From positions 1 to 46,255 of the forward strand of contig JAEEZZ010000080.1 in NCBI GenBank assembly GCA_016292255.1: a stretch of DNA of 46,255 nt, given 5' to 3'. Positions 8,804 through 16,979 of this stretch are shown piece by piece. The position numbers and the translations under genes were made by a program. The notes under the pieces are model-generated. The model saw only the letters and a list, made by a program, of their open reading frames with translations, searched no databases and was not told the origin of the DNA. The first letter of the stretch is position 1, and each line of letters begins with the position of its first letter. The DNA is from Oscillospiraceae bacterium (GTDB taxonomy: Bacteria > Bacillota > Clostridia > Oscillospirales > Oscillospiraceae).

Positions 8804-9487
8804 TTACACCACCTCAAACTTGTAGCCCACGCCCCAAACGGTTTTCAGCGACCACTGATCGGACACGCCCTCCAGCTTCTCCCGCAGGCGCTTGATGTGG
8901 ACGTCCACGGTGCGAGTGTCGCCGAAGTAGTCGAAGCCCCAGACCTCGTCCAGCAGCTTGTTGCGCTGGTACACCCGGTTCGGCGTGGACGCCAGGTGAT
9001 AGAGCAGCTCCATCTCCTTGGGCGGCGTGGGGATCTTTTTGCCGTCCACGGTGAGCTCAAAGGAATCCATGTCGATGATCAGCTTGTCAAACACCAGGCG
9101 CTTGGCGTTCTTCTCCGGTACGTTCCCGGAGCGGCGCAGCACGGCTTCGATCCGGGCCAGCAGCTCCGGCATCTCAAAGGGCTTGGTGACATAGTCGTCC
9201 GCGCCCTGCTTGAGGCCCACGACCTTGTCCTCCGTCTCGCCCTTGGCGGTTAACATAATAACAGGGGTCTTGGACTCCGCACGGATGGTGCGGCAGACGC
9301 CCCAGCCGTCCAGCACCGGGAGCATCAGATCCAGCAGCACCAGATCGGGCTGGAAGCGATGGAACATCTCCACGCCCTTGCCGCCGTCCGAGGCGATGCA
9401 GACCTCGTAGTTTTCTTTTTCCAGGTACAGCCGAAGCAGATCGGCAATGTTGTTGTCATCCTCCACGATCAGGATCTTGATTGCCAT
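8804..9487 (-). CDS. OmpR/PhoB-family response regulator
   Basis: This 227-residue protein has a receiver domain with the acidic pocket DD10-11, phospho-acceptor Asp53 in LLDLMLP and Lys in the KPF motif. A C-terminal winged-helix DNA-binding domain contains WGFDYFGDTRTVDVHI. It is the first gene of the operon with the cysteine-rich kinase and the HtrA-like protein, so the latter is a likely target or partner of the signalling. The start has GAGGAG 9 bases upstream; an ATG nine codons earlier lacks a site. Confidence 0.95.
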   Translation of the reverse strand: MAIKILIVEDDNNIADLLRLYLEKENYEVCIASDGGKGVEMFHRFQPDLVLLDLMLPVLDGWGVCRTIRAESKTPVIMLTAKGETEDKVVGLKQGADDYVTKPFEMPELLARIEAVLRRSGNVPEKNAKRLVFDKLIIDMDSFELTVDGKKIPTPPKEMELLYHLASTPNRVYQRNKLLDEVWGFDYFGDTRTVDVHIKRLREKLEGVSDQWSLKTVWGVGYKFEVV

Positions 9488-9528
9488 GGCAGGTAGCTCC
9501 TCTCTTCTCTGCATAATAAATTAAGGAT

Positions 9529-9534
9529 ATTATA
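9529..9534 (-). promoter_or_regulatory. Possible -10 element of the two-component operon
   Basis: TATAAT on the minus strand lies about 40 bases before the response regulator start. No good -35 is seen at 16-18 bases, which fits an activator-dependent promoter. Upstream, TTAACTTTTAAC gives two TTAAC units 7 bases apart that could bind a regulator; this is inference. Confidence 0.4.
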
Positions 9535-9616
9535 CCGCAGGAATCCCGAAATCGGTGAACATTTTGTTAAAAGTTAATGATCGAATCTTTAAACGATTTT
9601 CGTGCGGAAATAACCG

Positions 9617-9645
9617 TTGCATTTTCCCCCCGGGGCATCTATAAT
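9617..9645 (+). promoter_or_regulatory. ymdB promoter
   Basis: TTGCAT and TATAAT with a 17-base spacer, ending 31 bases before the ymdB start. Confidence 0.75.
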
Positions 9646-9676
9646 AAACCCATCTGAACAATGGAGGCAGGATGCG

Positions 9677-10444
9677 ATGGAATTCAGGGTACTCGCGGTG
9701 GGAGACGTGTGCGGCACGGCCGGCCTGCAGTATTTGCAGCAGAGGCTGCACACAGTCCGCCGGGAACGCGGCGTTGATTTCTGCGTGGTCAACGGGGAAA
9801 ACGCCTCCGGCGTGGGCATCACGCCCCGGCAGGCGGAGCAGCTGCTCAACGCAGGCGCCGACGTCATCACCCTGGGCAACCACAGCTACAACCAAAAGGT
9901 GATCGCGGACTATCTGGACGGCAGCCGCTTTATTCTCCGTCCCGCCAACGATTCCCCCCTCTACCCGGGCCGGGGCGTCGGGGTCTACGACACCAAGGTC
10001 GGCCCCCTCACCGTGGTAAATCTGATCGGCCGCTGCAACATGGCCTTCGGGCCGGACAATCCCTTTCTGCTGATGGAGCGGCTGCTGAAGCAAATCGACA
10101 CAAAGCTCGTTCTGGTGGATTTCCACGCGGAAGCCACCTCCGAAAAGCTTGCCATGGGCTATCACCTGGACGGGAAGGTCTCCGCTCTCTGGGGCACCCA
10201 CACCCACGTCCCCACAGCGGACGATCAGGTCCTCCCCGGGGGCACCGGCTACGTCACCGACCTGGGCATGACGGGGCCCATCCGCTCCGTGCTGGGCGTC
10301 CGGGTGGAGCAATCCATCGCCAGCTTCCGGGGCGGGCTGAACTCCCGCTACGAGACTGCCCCCGGCCCCTGCAAGCTGGAGGGCGTACTCTTCACCCTGG
10401 ACAGTGAGACCGGACGCTGCCTGCACACGGAGCGGATCCGATAA
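9677..10444 (+). CDS. ymdB: YmdB-type metallophosphoesterase
   Basis: The 255-residue protein is of the YmdB family (TIGR00282), dinuclear-metal phosphodiesterases acting on 2',3'-cyclic nucleotides in Bacillus, where loss affects biofilm and motility decisions. Metal and active-site motifs are in order: GDVCG near the N-terminus, VNGENASG, LGNHSYN, FHAEATSEK and GTHTHVPTAD. The length is close to the family's (about 260). The ATG at 9677 is chosen because GGAGG lies 9 bases upstream; an overlapping ATG at 9672 opens a different frame. In many Firmicutes it follows rny, but here it is alone, with its own promoter, and faces dapA. Confidence 0.9.
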   Translation: MEFRVLAVGDVCGTAGLQYLQQRLHTVRRERGVDFCVVNGENASGVGITPRQAEQLLNAGADVITLGNHSYNQKVIADYLDGSRFILRPANDSPLYPGRGVGVYDTKVGPLTVVNLIGRCNMAFGPDNPFLLMERLLKQIDTKLVLVDFHAEATSEKLAMGYHLDGKVSALWGTHTHVPTADDQVLPGGTGYVTDLGMTGPIRSVLGVRVEQSIASFRGGLNSRYETAPGPCKLEGVLFTLDSETGRCLHTERIR

Positions 10445-10465
10445 TTGCTTCTCCGGGGAGCGCCG

Positions 10466-10486
10466 AAAAGGACGGCCGCCCCTACA
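10466..10486. repeat. Short GTAGGGG palindromic element at the dapA stop
   Basis: The sequence GGACGGCCGCCCCTAC lies between the convergent ymdB and dapA genes. On the minus strand it reads GTAGGGGCGGCCGTCC, and its TAG is the dapA stop codon. Confidence 0.7.
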
Positions 10487-11348
10487 AAAGCTGCTGCAGG
10501 CGTTCGCTCAGATCCACCCCCACCGGGGTCAGCGGCAGGCGGCAGGGGCCGCAGTCCAGTCCGGACAGGGCCAGGGCAGCCTTGATGGGAATCGGGTTCA
10601 CGGCGGCAGACAGGGCCTGGATCAGGGGCTGCTGCTCCATCTGGAGCCCCAGGGCCCGGACGTATTCCCCCCGGAGGGCCGCGTCGGTCAGCGCCTTGAC
10701 CTCCTTGGGCCGCAGGTTGGAGAGCACCGACACCACCCCCAGGGCTCCGCAGGCCATAAAGGGCAGGATCCGGTCGTCGCAGCCGCAGTAGATGGGAAAC
10801 TCCGGCCCGCAGAGGCTCCGCAGCGTCAGCACCCGGCCCACGTCCGGGTCCGCCTCCTTGATCCCGGCCACGCTGTCCAGCTTTGCCAGGGCCGCGCAGG
10901 TCTCCGGCTCGATACGCACGTTGGTGCGGGTCGGCACGTTGTAGAGGATCATGGGCAGCTTCGTGGCCTCGGCGATGGCCTCATAGTGGGCCAGCAGGCC
11001 GTCCTGGGTGCAGCGGTTGTAGTAGGGGGTAACGCAGAGCAGGCCGTCCGCCCCCAGGGCGGCTGCGGCCTTGGCGGTCTCGGCCGCTTTTTTGGTGTCG
11101 TTGCCCCCGGTCCCGGCGATGATCTTTGCCCTGCCGTCGCAGAAGCGGACGCAGTGGGCGATGAGCGCCAGAAGCTCCTCCCGCTCCAGGGTGGCGGCCT
11201 CCCCGGTGGTCCCGCCCGCCACCAGCGCCTCCACGCCGGCGGAGAGCTGGTTCTCCAGCAGCCGGTCCAGGGCGGCAAAGTCAACGCCATAGGCGTCAAA
11301 GGGCGTCACCAGCGCGGTACAGGTACCGCGAAAGATGGGTTGTTTCAT
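10482..11348 (-). CDS. dapA: 4-hydroxy-tetrahydrodipicolinate synthase
   Basis: DapA condenses pyruvate with aspartate semialdehyde, the first committed step to diaminopimelate and lysine. The 288-residue product has the TIM-barrel family motifs: GGTTGEAATL (Thr47/Thr48), Tyr136 in LYNVPTRT and the Schiff-base Lys164 in AGIKEADPD. The start has GGAGG 7 bases upstream. The stop codon TAG is part of a GTAGGGG repeat terminus that fills the short gap to ymdB. It is not next to other lysine genes; its own promoter was not clear, because upstream DNA is the large hairpin array. Confidence 0.96.
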   Translation of the reverse strand: MKQPIFRGTCTALVTPFDAYGVDFAALDRLLENQLSAGVEALVAGGTTGEAATLEREELLALIAHCVRFCDGRAKIIAGTGGNDTKKAAETAKAAAALGADGLLCVTPYYNRCTQDGLLAHYEAIAEATKLPMILYNVPTRTNVRIEPETCAALAKLDSVAGIKEADPDVGRVLTLRSLCGPEFPIYCGCDDRILPFMACGALGVVSVLSNLRPKEVKALTDAALRGEYVRALGLQMEQQPLIQALSAAVNPIPIKAALALSGLDCGPCRLPLTPVGVDLSERLQQLL

Positions 11349-11375
11349 ATTTGTTCCTCCGATAATAATTTGGAT

Positions 11376-11576
11376 ATGAAGTATTTGCTTACGCAAATAT
11401 GAAGTATGCTGCGCGTATGAAGTGTGCTGCGCACATGAAGTATGGCTGCGCCATATTTTACATCACGGGAAGCTTTCTCGCTTTGTCCATATTGCCGCGG
11501 GCAATACTTCATATCCGCAACAGCGGATACTTCATATTCCGCAGGAATACTTCATATCGCGTCAGCGATACTTCAT
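11376..11576. repeat. Mirror-symmetric array of eight mini-hairpins joined by ATGAAGT/ACTTCAT linkers
   Basis: The left half has ATGAAGT four times (11376, 11399, 11417, 11435), each followed by a small palindrome: ATTTGC/GCAAAT, ATGC/GCGT, GTGC/GCAC, ATGGC/GCCAT. The right half has four palindromes, ATTGCC/GGCAAT, ATCCGC/GCGGAT, ATTCC/GGAAT, ATCGC/GCGAT, each followed by ACTTCAT (11506, 11529, 11549, 11570). A 36-base centre (11455-11490) separates the halves. Stem sequences differ, but each stem is self-complementary and the linkers are invariant, so the linkers of one half can pair with those of the other. It fills most of the dapA-queA gap. No open frame or transposase is seen. Confidence 0.9.
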
Positions 11577-11605
11577 TCTATTGTCCTGCTCCGGCAAATA
11601 TACCG

Positions 11606-11634
11606 TTGACGAACCGGTTAAAACCATGTATAAT
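11606..11634 (+). promoter_or_regulatory. queA promoter
   Basis: TTGACG and TATAAT with a 17-base spacer, 31 bases before the queA start and just downstream of the hairpin array. Confidence 0.75.
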
Positions 11635-11664
11635 ACCACCAATTCACAATAAAGAGGGATTGCT

Positions 11665-12687
11665 TTGAAAACCCACGATTTCTATTATGATCTTCCCCAG
11701 GAGCTGATCGCCCAGACGCCCCTGGCCCAGCGGGACAGCTCCCGGCTGCTGGTGCTGAACAAGGCCACCGGCGGGGTGGAGCACCGGCATTTTCACGACA
11801 TTCTGGACTATCTGAACCCCGGCGACTGCCTGGTGCTGAACAACTCCCGGGTCCTCCCCGCCCGACTGCTGGGCAAGCGGGCCACCGGCGGGGCCGTGGA
11901 GGTCCTGCTGCTCAAGGACACCGGAAACGACACCTGGGAGTGTCTCACCAAGCCCGGCCGCAAGACCCCCGTGGGGGCGGAGCTCTCCTTCGGCGAGGGT
12001 CTGCTCACCGCCACCGTGGTCCAGGCGAAGGAGGACGGCAACAAGCTGGTGCAGTTCCACTATCAGGGGATCTTCCTGGAGATCCTGGAGCAGCTGGGCA
12101 AGATGCCCCTGCCCCCCTACATCAAGGAGGAGCTGCAGGACCAGGAGCGCTACCAGACCGTCTATTCCAAGGTCAACGGCTCCGCAGCCGCGCCCACCGC
12201 GGGGCTCCACTTCACCCCGGAGCTGCTGGACGCGATCCGGGCCAAGGGCGTCGATCTGGCCTGGGTCACCCTCCACGTGGGCCTGGGCACCTTCCGTCCC
12301 GTCAAGGCGGAGGAGATCACCGACCACCATATGCACGCGGAATTCTGTATGCTCTCCGCCGAGACTGCCGCGCTGCTGAACCGCACCCGGCAAAGGGGCG
12401 GGCGGATCGTCTGCGTGGGCACCACCTCCTGCCGCACCATTGAGAGCTTTGCCGCCGAGGACGGCAGCTTCACGGAGAAATCCGGCTGGACGGACATTTT
12501 CATCTACCCCGGCTACCGTTTCAAGGCCATGGACGCCCTGATCACCAACTTCCACCTGCCGGAGAGCACCCTGATCATGCTGGTCTCCGCCTTCGCCGGC
12601 CGGGAAACCGTGCTGAACGCCTACAGGATCGCCGTGGAGGAGCGCTACCGCTTCTTCTCCTTCGGGGACGCCATGTTTATTTTCTGA
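11665..12687 (+). CDS. queA: S-adenosylmethionine:tRNA ribosyltransferase-isomerase
   Basis: QueA transfers and rearranges the ribosyl part of AdoMet onto preQ1 in tRNA to give epoxyqueuosine. The 340-residue product has the family's start ([13 protein letters not shown]), [35 protein letters not shown] and TSCRTIES. It starts with TTG, with GAGGGA about 7 bases upstream; no ATG lies nearby in frame. A lipoprotein gene and tgt follow on the same strand, so the two queuosine genes are probably co-transcribed despite the intervening gene. Confidence 0.96.
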   Translation: MKTHDFYYDLPQELIAQTPLAQRDSSRLLVLNKATGGVEHRHFHDILDYLNPGDCLVLNNSRVLPARLLGKRATGGAVEVLLLKDTGNDTWECLTKPGRKTPVGAELSFGEGLLTATVVQAKEDGNKLVQFHYQGIFLEILEQLGKMPLPPYIKEELQDQERYQTVYSKVNGSAAAPTAGLHFTPELLDAIRAKGVDLAWVTLHVGLGTFRPVKAEEITDHHMHAEFCMLSAETAALLNRTRQRGGRIVCVGTTSCRTIESFAAEDGSFTEKSGWTDIFIYPGYRFKAMDALITNFHLPESTLIMLVSAFAGRETVLNAYRIAVEERYRFFSFGDAMFIF

Positions 12688-12714
12688 ATACTTCTCTGCA
12701 GGGAGGGCTCCACT

Positions 12715-13902
12715 ATGTCACGTTTGCCCCGATGCCTCTGTCTGTTCTTGATTGCTTCGCTCCTTGTCTGCTGCTTGGGGGGATGTACCCAGACCCTCCC
12801 CCCGGCTCAGGTCGTCTCCTCCGCTCCGGAAACCGTCCAGGATACTGCCCAGGATACTGTCCGTTCCACAGATTTGCCTGTGGAACTCACCACCGAGGCC
12901 CCCACCGAGGGGGTTCGCGACCCGATGCCTCAGAACAGCGTGCGCTGGCAGGAGGCCTTCCATGACAAGCAGCTGCCGGACGACGGTTACATCGGTCCGG
13001 ACGAGGTGGGCTTCTATCTCACGGAGGCTGACGGATCCCACTCCGTCCTGATCATGAGCTGCGCGGAATTGCTGGAGCGGGTTGCAGCCTTAGGCAAGCT
13101 GCCCCGGACGCACTATTTCCAGGACTTACTGGACGATCGCTACTCCATTCTGTTCGCCTGCTATGACCTGGCCATAGAAATAGGCTGCGGAAAGTTCTGC
13201 TTTCCCTCGACGGATCTACAAGGAAAAGATATTTCCGACGCACGGATGCACATCATTTTTACGTTCTCCGTGATCAACAGCTGCCCGCTGTATACCACCA
13301 CGCAGGATTACGTGGACGATGCAGGGAACGCGCTGCGCTATATTACCATTGAGCATACCCTTTACAAAGTCGAGGATCGCGAAAAGCACGCAGCGGCCAT
13401 GGATGAGGCAAGAAAAATACTGGAGGCGATGCCCGAAGGGCTGAATGAGCGCGAGACTGCGGAATATCTGTACCGCTACGTTGCCTCCACAGTATCTTAC
13501 AATTATAACAACTACTACGAGACCGATTGGAACACGCTGTACGATGCCTTGATCCTTCACTACACCGTCTGTTCCGGCTTCTCCGAGGCGATCTATTGCC
13601 TGTTCAACATGGCAGGAATCGACTGCCTCTACGTCACCGGCACCGTCTACAACAAAGGCAATATGGGACAGCACGCCTGGAACCTTGCGAAGCTCGACGG
13701 CACCTGGTATGTTTTCGACGCCACCTGGGATTCCCCGCTCCTCCAAGCGGGAGATTTTGGAGATGTGCTGTTCTTCTTCGGCATTTCGGATGCTGTGGTC
13801 AATCAGTACGGCGAGCGGTTCATTCACCGCTTTTTAGCCCCCGTGGTTCCCGCCTGTGATCATCTTCTGGATCCGAACACGCCGATCCTCAGTAATCCGT
13901 AA
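12715..13902 (+). CDS. Transglutaminase-like lipoprotein
   Basis: This 395-residue protein has a lipoprotein signal peptide with lipobox CLGGC (Cys24), then a Thr/Pro/Glu-rich linker to about residue 70. The C-terminal half is a transglutaminase-like cysteine protease fold with the triad Cys286 (YTVCSGFS), His320 (GQHAWN) and Asp335 (VFDATWD). Proteins of this kind are exported, membrane-anchored, and thought to act as peptidases or cross-linkers on the cell surface; the substrate is unknown. It lies 27 bases after queA and 23 before tgt, with a GGAGGG site 7 bases before the start. Codon use is a little less GC-rich than in its neighbours, hinting at later insertion between the two queuosine genes. 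Confidence 0.88.
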   Translation: MSRLPRCLCLFLIASLLVCCLGGCTQTLPPAQVVSSAPETVQDTAQDTVRSTDLPVELTTEAPTEGVRDPMPQNSVRWQEAFHDKQLPDDGYIGPDEVGFYLTEADGSHSVLIMSCAELLERVAALGKLPRTHYFQDLLDDRYSILFACYDLAIEIGCGKFCFPSTDLQGKDISDARMHIIFTFSVINSCPLYTTTQDYVDDAGNALRYITIEHTLYKVEDREKHAAAMDEARKILEAMPEGLNERETAEYLYRYVASTVSYNYNNYYETDWNTLYDALILHYTVCSGFSEAIYCLFNMAGIDCLYVTGTVYNKGNMGQHAWNLAKLDGTWYVFDATWDSPLLQAGDFGDVLFFFGISDAVVNQYGERFIHRFLAPVVPACDHLLDPNTPILSNP

Positions 13903-13925
13903 CCTGTAACACGAAAGGATAACCT

Positions 13926-15056
13926 ATGTTTAAACTGTTGAAAACCGAAGGCAAGGCCCGGCGGGGCGAATTCACCTGCGCCCACGGCACGGTGCAGACT
14001 CCGGTCTTTATGAATGTGGGCACCCAGGCCGCCATCAAGGGCGGGCTCAGCGCCGAGGATCTGAAGCGCATCGGCTGCCAGGTGGAGCTTTCCAACACCT
14101 ACCACCTCCACCTGCGCCCCGGCGACGAGATCGTCCGGCAGCTGGGCGGTTTACATAAGTTTATGACCTGGGACGGGCCGATCCTGACAGACTCCGGCGG
14201 TTTTCAGGTCTTCTCCCTGGCCAGCCTGCGGAAGATCAAGGAGGAGGGCGTGTATTTCGCCTCCCACATCGACGGGCGGAAGATCTTTATGGGCCCGGAG
14301 GAGAGTATGCGGATCCAGTCCAACCTGGGCTCTGACATCTGCATGGCCTTCGACGAGTGCGTGGAGAACCCCTCCCCCCGGGAGTACGTCAAGCAGTCCA
14401 TGGCCCTCACCTACCGCTGGCTGCTGCGCTGCAAGGCGGAAAACGCCCGGCTGAACAGCCTGCCCGACACCGTGAACCCCCGGCAGATGCTCTGGGGCAT
14501 CAACCAGGGCGGGGCCTATGCGGATCTGCGGATCGAGCACGCGAAAATGATCGCGGAGCTGGATCTGCCCGGCTACGCCATCGGCGGCCTGGCCGTGGGC
14601 GAGCCCACCGAGGTCATGTACGAGATCATTGAGGCCGTGGAGCCCTTCCTGCCTGCGGATCGCACCCGCTATCTCATGGGCGTGGGCACGCCGTCGAATA
14701 TCATCGAGGCCGTCTGGCGGGGGGTGGACTTCTTCGACTGCGTCATGCCGGCCCGGAACGCCCGGCACGCCCGGCTCTTCACCTGGGAGGGGGCCATCAA
14801 CCTGAAAAACGCCAAATACGAGCTGGACGAGTCCCCCATTGACCCCCAGTGCGACTGCCCCGTCTGCCGCCGCTATTCCCGGGCCTATCTGCACCACCTG
14901 TTCAAGGCCGAGGAGATCCTGGCCCTGCGGCTGAGCGTGATGCACAACCTGTATTTCTACAACAAGCTCATGGAGCGGATCCGGGAAGCCCTGGACGAAG
15001 GCCGCTTTGCCGCCTTCCGGGCCGCGTATTCGGAAAAACTCAGCCGAAAAATCTGA
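13926..15056 (+). CDS. tgt: tRNA-guanine transglycosylase
   Basis: Tgt swaps guanine-34 of GUN-anticodon tRNAs for preQ1 (or queuine in some Clostridia). The 376-residue product shows the base-binding motif DSGGFQVFSL, the GGLAVGEP loop, the YLMGVGTP strand, the conserved DCVMPARNARH and the zinc site CDCPVCRRYSRAYLHH. The start has AAAGGA 6 bases upstream. It is the last gene of the queA unit; yajC, which follows, has its own strong promoter. Confidence 0.97.
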   Translation: MFKLLKTEGKARRGEFTCAHGTVQTPVFMNVGTQAAIKGGLSAEDLKRIGCQVELSNTYHLHLRPGDEIVRQLGGLHKFMTWDGPILTDSGGFQVFSLASLRKIKEEGVYFASHIDGRKIFMGPEESMRIQSNLGSDICMAFDECVENPSPREYVKQSMALTYRWLLRCKAENARLNSLPDTVNPRQMLWGINQGGAYADLRIEHAKMIAELDLPGYAIGGLAVGEPTEVMYEIIEAVEPFLPADRTRYLMGVGTPSNIIEAVWRGVDFFDCVMPARNARHARLFTWEGAINLKNAKYELDESPIDPQCDCPVCRRYSRAYLHHLFKAEEILALRLSVMHNLYFYNKLMERIREALDEGRFAAFRAAYSEKLSRKI

Positions 15057-15064
15057 TTTAGTGC

Positions 15065-15093
15065 TTGCATTATCGGTCGTTCCCTTGTATAAT
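15065..15093 (+). promoter_or_regulatory. yajC promoter
   Basis: TTGCAT and TATAAT with a 17-base spacer, directly after the tgt stop and 31 bases before the yajC start. Confidence 0.8.
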
Positions 15094-15123
15094 ATCAAGG
15101 ATTTCAAACTGGAGGTATTCCGT

Positions 15124-15552
15124 ATGCTATCTTTTGTGACAACCGCGTCGTCCGGCACGAGCACCGCGGCCAGCCCCATGGGCGGCGGCACCACGATGCT
15201 GATCATGATGGTGGGTCTGCTCGCTGTCATGTACTTTATGGTCATCCGCCCCGAGAACAAGAAGAAGAAGGAGCAGGAGGCCCTTCGCAGCTCCCTGCAC
15301 AAGGGGGATAAGATCACCACCATCGGCGGCATCATGGGCAAGATCGTGGACATCAAGGACGACAAGATCGTCATTGAGACCGGCGAGGATCAGGTCCGGA
15401 TGGAGCTGCAGAAGTGGTCCGTCATGACGAACCACAGCGCTGAAAAGGAAAAGAGCAAGCGTGCTGCCGAGGCCAGAGAGGCCGCACAGAAGGCCAAGGA
15501 AGAAAAGGCCCGGGAAAAGGAAGCAAAAAAAGCCGAAAAGGATATGCGTTGA
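15124..15552 (+). CDS. yajC: Sec translocon accessory protein YajC
   Basis: YajC is a small single-span membrane protein that associates with SecDF-YidC. The 142-residue product has one membrane helix (about 22-39), the diagnostic YFMVIRPENKKKKEQE just after it, and the compact KGDKITTIGGIMGKIVDIKD domain. The C-terminal third (about 100-142) is a highly charged Lys/Glu/Ala helix, longer than in E. coli YajC (110 residues). The linkage tgt-yajC is conserved in many bacteria, but secD and secF do not follow here. GGAGG lies 8 bases before the start. Confidence 0.93.
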   Translation: MLSFVTTASSGTSTAASPMGGGTTMLIMMVGLLAVMYFMVIRPENKKKKEQEALRSSLHKGDKITTIGGIMGKIVDIKDDKIVIETGEDQVRMELQKWSVMTNHSAEKEKSKRAAEAREAAQKAKEEKAREKEAKKAEKDMR

Positions 15553-15572
15553 TCCCCTTGCGGTATCGATCA

Positions 15573-15616
15573 CGCAGGCAGACCGACCCGGAGCGGACGG
15601 TCTGCCTGCGTTTTTT
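15573..15616 (+). terminator. yajC intrinsic terminator
   Basis: A 13-bp perfect stem (CGCAGGCAGACCG pairing with CGGTCTGCCTGCG) with a 12-base loop, followed directly by six T residues. Confidence 0.9.
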
Positions 15617-15625
15617 CATCAGGAC

Positions 15626-15654
15626 TTGTATTTTTCTTCGTTTTGGTTTATAAT
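15626..15654 (+). promoter_or_regulatory. Promoter of the DUF4364 gene
   Basis: TTGTAT and TATAAT with a 17-base spacer, 27 bases before the start codon. Confidence 0.75.
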
Positions 15655-15681
15655 AGAGCTGCAAATCAAGGAGGTGTGACC

Positions 15682-16224
15682 ATGCCCCACGGATTTATCA
15701 ACGATATGCTGGACGTCAAGCTGCTGATCCTGTACATCGCCAACCGGCTGCTCTACCCTGCGGACACCCAGACGCTCTACGAGCTCTGCCTGCAGGACGA
15801 CAAGCTCAGCTACTTTGACGTGATGCAGGCCGTGCCCCAGATGGTGGAATCCGGCCACCTGGAGGAAAAGGACGGCGGCTTTGTCATCACCCAGAAGGGC
15901 CGCGAGGCAGCGGAGATCACCAAGGATTCCCTGGCCTTTCCGGTCACCCAGCGGGCGGCCCGGGCTGTGGAGCGCTTCAACCGCCAGATCCGCCGCGAGA
16001 GCTTTGTACGCACCGAGGTGCTGGAGCGGCCGGACGGAGAATCCCTGGCCGTCATGCACCTGGACGATGAGATGGGCCCGCTGATCACCATTGAGTACAC
16101 CTGCCCCTCGGCACGGCAGGCGGCCTTCCTGACCAAGGCCTTCCCCGCCAAGGCGGACAAGCTCTACCAGCTGATCACCGAGCAGCTGACGGCGAAGGAC
16201 GAAGTTGACGAAAACGCCGATTGA
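15682..16224 (+). CDS. DUF4364 family protein
   Basis: The 180-residue product resembles the DUF4364 family of Clostridia. Its N-terminal 75 residues look like a winged-helix domain (KLLILYIANRLLYPADTQTLYELCLQD...YFDVMQAVPQMVESGHLEE), followed by a mixed alpha/beta part. A regulatory role is likely from the fold but no target is known. It has its own promoter and an AAGGAGG site 7 bases from the ATG; an in-frame upstream GTG/ATG without a site is rejected. It lies between terminators and promoters of yajC and hpf, so it is probably monocistronic. Confidence 0.75.
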   Translation: MPHGFINDMLDVKLLILYIANRLLYPADTQTLYELCLQDDKLSYFDVMQAVPQMVESGHLEEKDGGFVITQKGREAAEITKDSLAFPVTQRAARAVERFNRQIRRESFVRTEVLERPDGESLAVMHLDDEMGPLITIEYTCPSARQAAFLTKAFPAKADKLYQLITEQLTAKDEVDENAD

Positions 16225-16236
16225 GCAGAAAAATAC

Positions 16237-16264
16237 TTGATTATATTCCAAAATGTGGTATAAT
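16237..16264 (+). promoter_or_regulatory. hpf promoter
   Basis: TTGATT and TATAAT with a 16-base spacer, about 53 bases before the hpf start. Confidence 0.7.
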
Positions 16265-16317
16265 AATGTCAGAGAGATCAGTCGGTTTCTCAAAGCACTT
16301 GAAAGGAGCGACGCAAT

Positions 16318-16863
16318 ATGAAAATCCAGATCAACGAGAAGAAGGTCACCCTGCCCAAGAACGTCCACGCCTACGCCGAGAAAAAGGTCACCAAGCTGGA
16401 GCGTTACTTCCGGGATGACGCAGAAGCCTTTGTCGCTTTTTCCGTCGAGAAGAACCGCAACAAGGTGGAGCTGACTGTCCATGCCTCCAACACCTACTTC
16501 CGTGCAAGTGAGAGCACTTCGGATATGTTTGCCTCCATTGACGCCGCCGTATCCGACATTGAACGCCAGATCCGCAAGAACAAGACCCGTCTGGCCCGCA
16601 GGATCCGTCAGGACGCTTTCGTCCGCAGCACTGAGGCAGACGAGACCTCCTTCGTCCCCGACGTGGAGGACACCGAGGACTACAAGCTCATCCGTATCAA
16701 GCAGTTCACCATGATGCCCATGAGCCGCGACGAAGCCATCCTGCAGATGAATCTGCTGGGGCACAACTTCTTTGCTTTCCGCGACGAGGATGCCGAGGGC
16801 GCCTTCGCGGTGGTCTATCGGCGGAACGACGGCGATTACGGTCTTCTGGAAGACGTTCGTTGA
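16318..16863 (+). CDS. hpf: Ribosome hibernation promoting factor, long form
   Basis: Long Hpf joins two 70S ribosomes into inactive 100S dimers during stationary phase. The 181-residue product has the N-terminal S30AE domain (about 1-100, basic, with the Lys-rich RQIRKNKTRLARR end), a linker, and the C-terminal dimerisation domain (about 120-181) with IKQFTMMPMSRDEAILQMNLLGHNF. This C-terminal domain defines the long form found in Firmicutes. The start has AAAGGAG 8 bases upstream. It is transcribed alone. Confidence 0.96.
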   Translation: MKIQINEKKVTLPKNVHAYAEKKVTKLERYFRDDAEAFVAFSVEKNRNKVELTVHASNTYFRASESTSDMFASIDAAVSDIERQIRKNKTRLARRIRQDAFVRSTEADETSFVPDVEDTEDYKLIRIKQFTMMPMSRDEAILQMNLLGHNFFAFRDEDAEGAFAVVYRRNDGDYGLLEDVR

Positions 16864-16905
16864 TTTAACCGATACAAAGGACGTTTCCAAAGCACAGGAC
16901 AGCAC

Positions 16906-16931
16906 ACAGGGGACGGACATCCGTCCCCTGT
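16906..16931. repeat. Perfect 26-base palindrome
   Basis: ACAGGGGACGGA and TCCGTCCCCTGT are separated by two bases. It lies between hpf and the next gene. There is no T run, so it is more likely a repeat element or a weak terminator than a full intrinsic terminator. Confidence 0.6.
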
Positions 16932-16979
16932 ACTTATACAAAACCCCTATTCTTTTTCTCCCAGTTCGGAGGTTGCTCT

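Noticed and set aside
9655..9676. Start of ymdB at an upstream in-frame ATG near 9617.
   Set aside because: That start would lie within the promoter; the GGAGG site before 9677 decides it.
11376..11576. CRISPR array or a string of terminators.
   Set aside because: Linkers are only 7 bases and invert at the centre, spacers are palindromes, and no T runs follow the stems.
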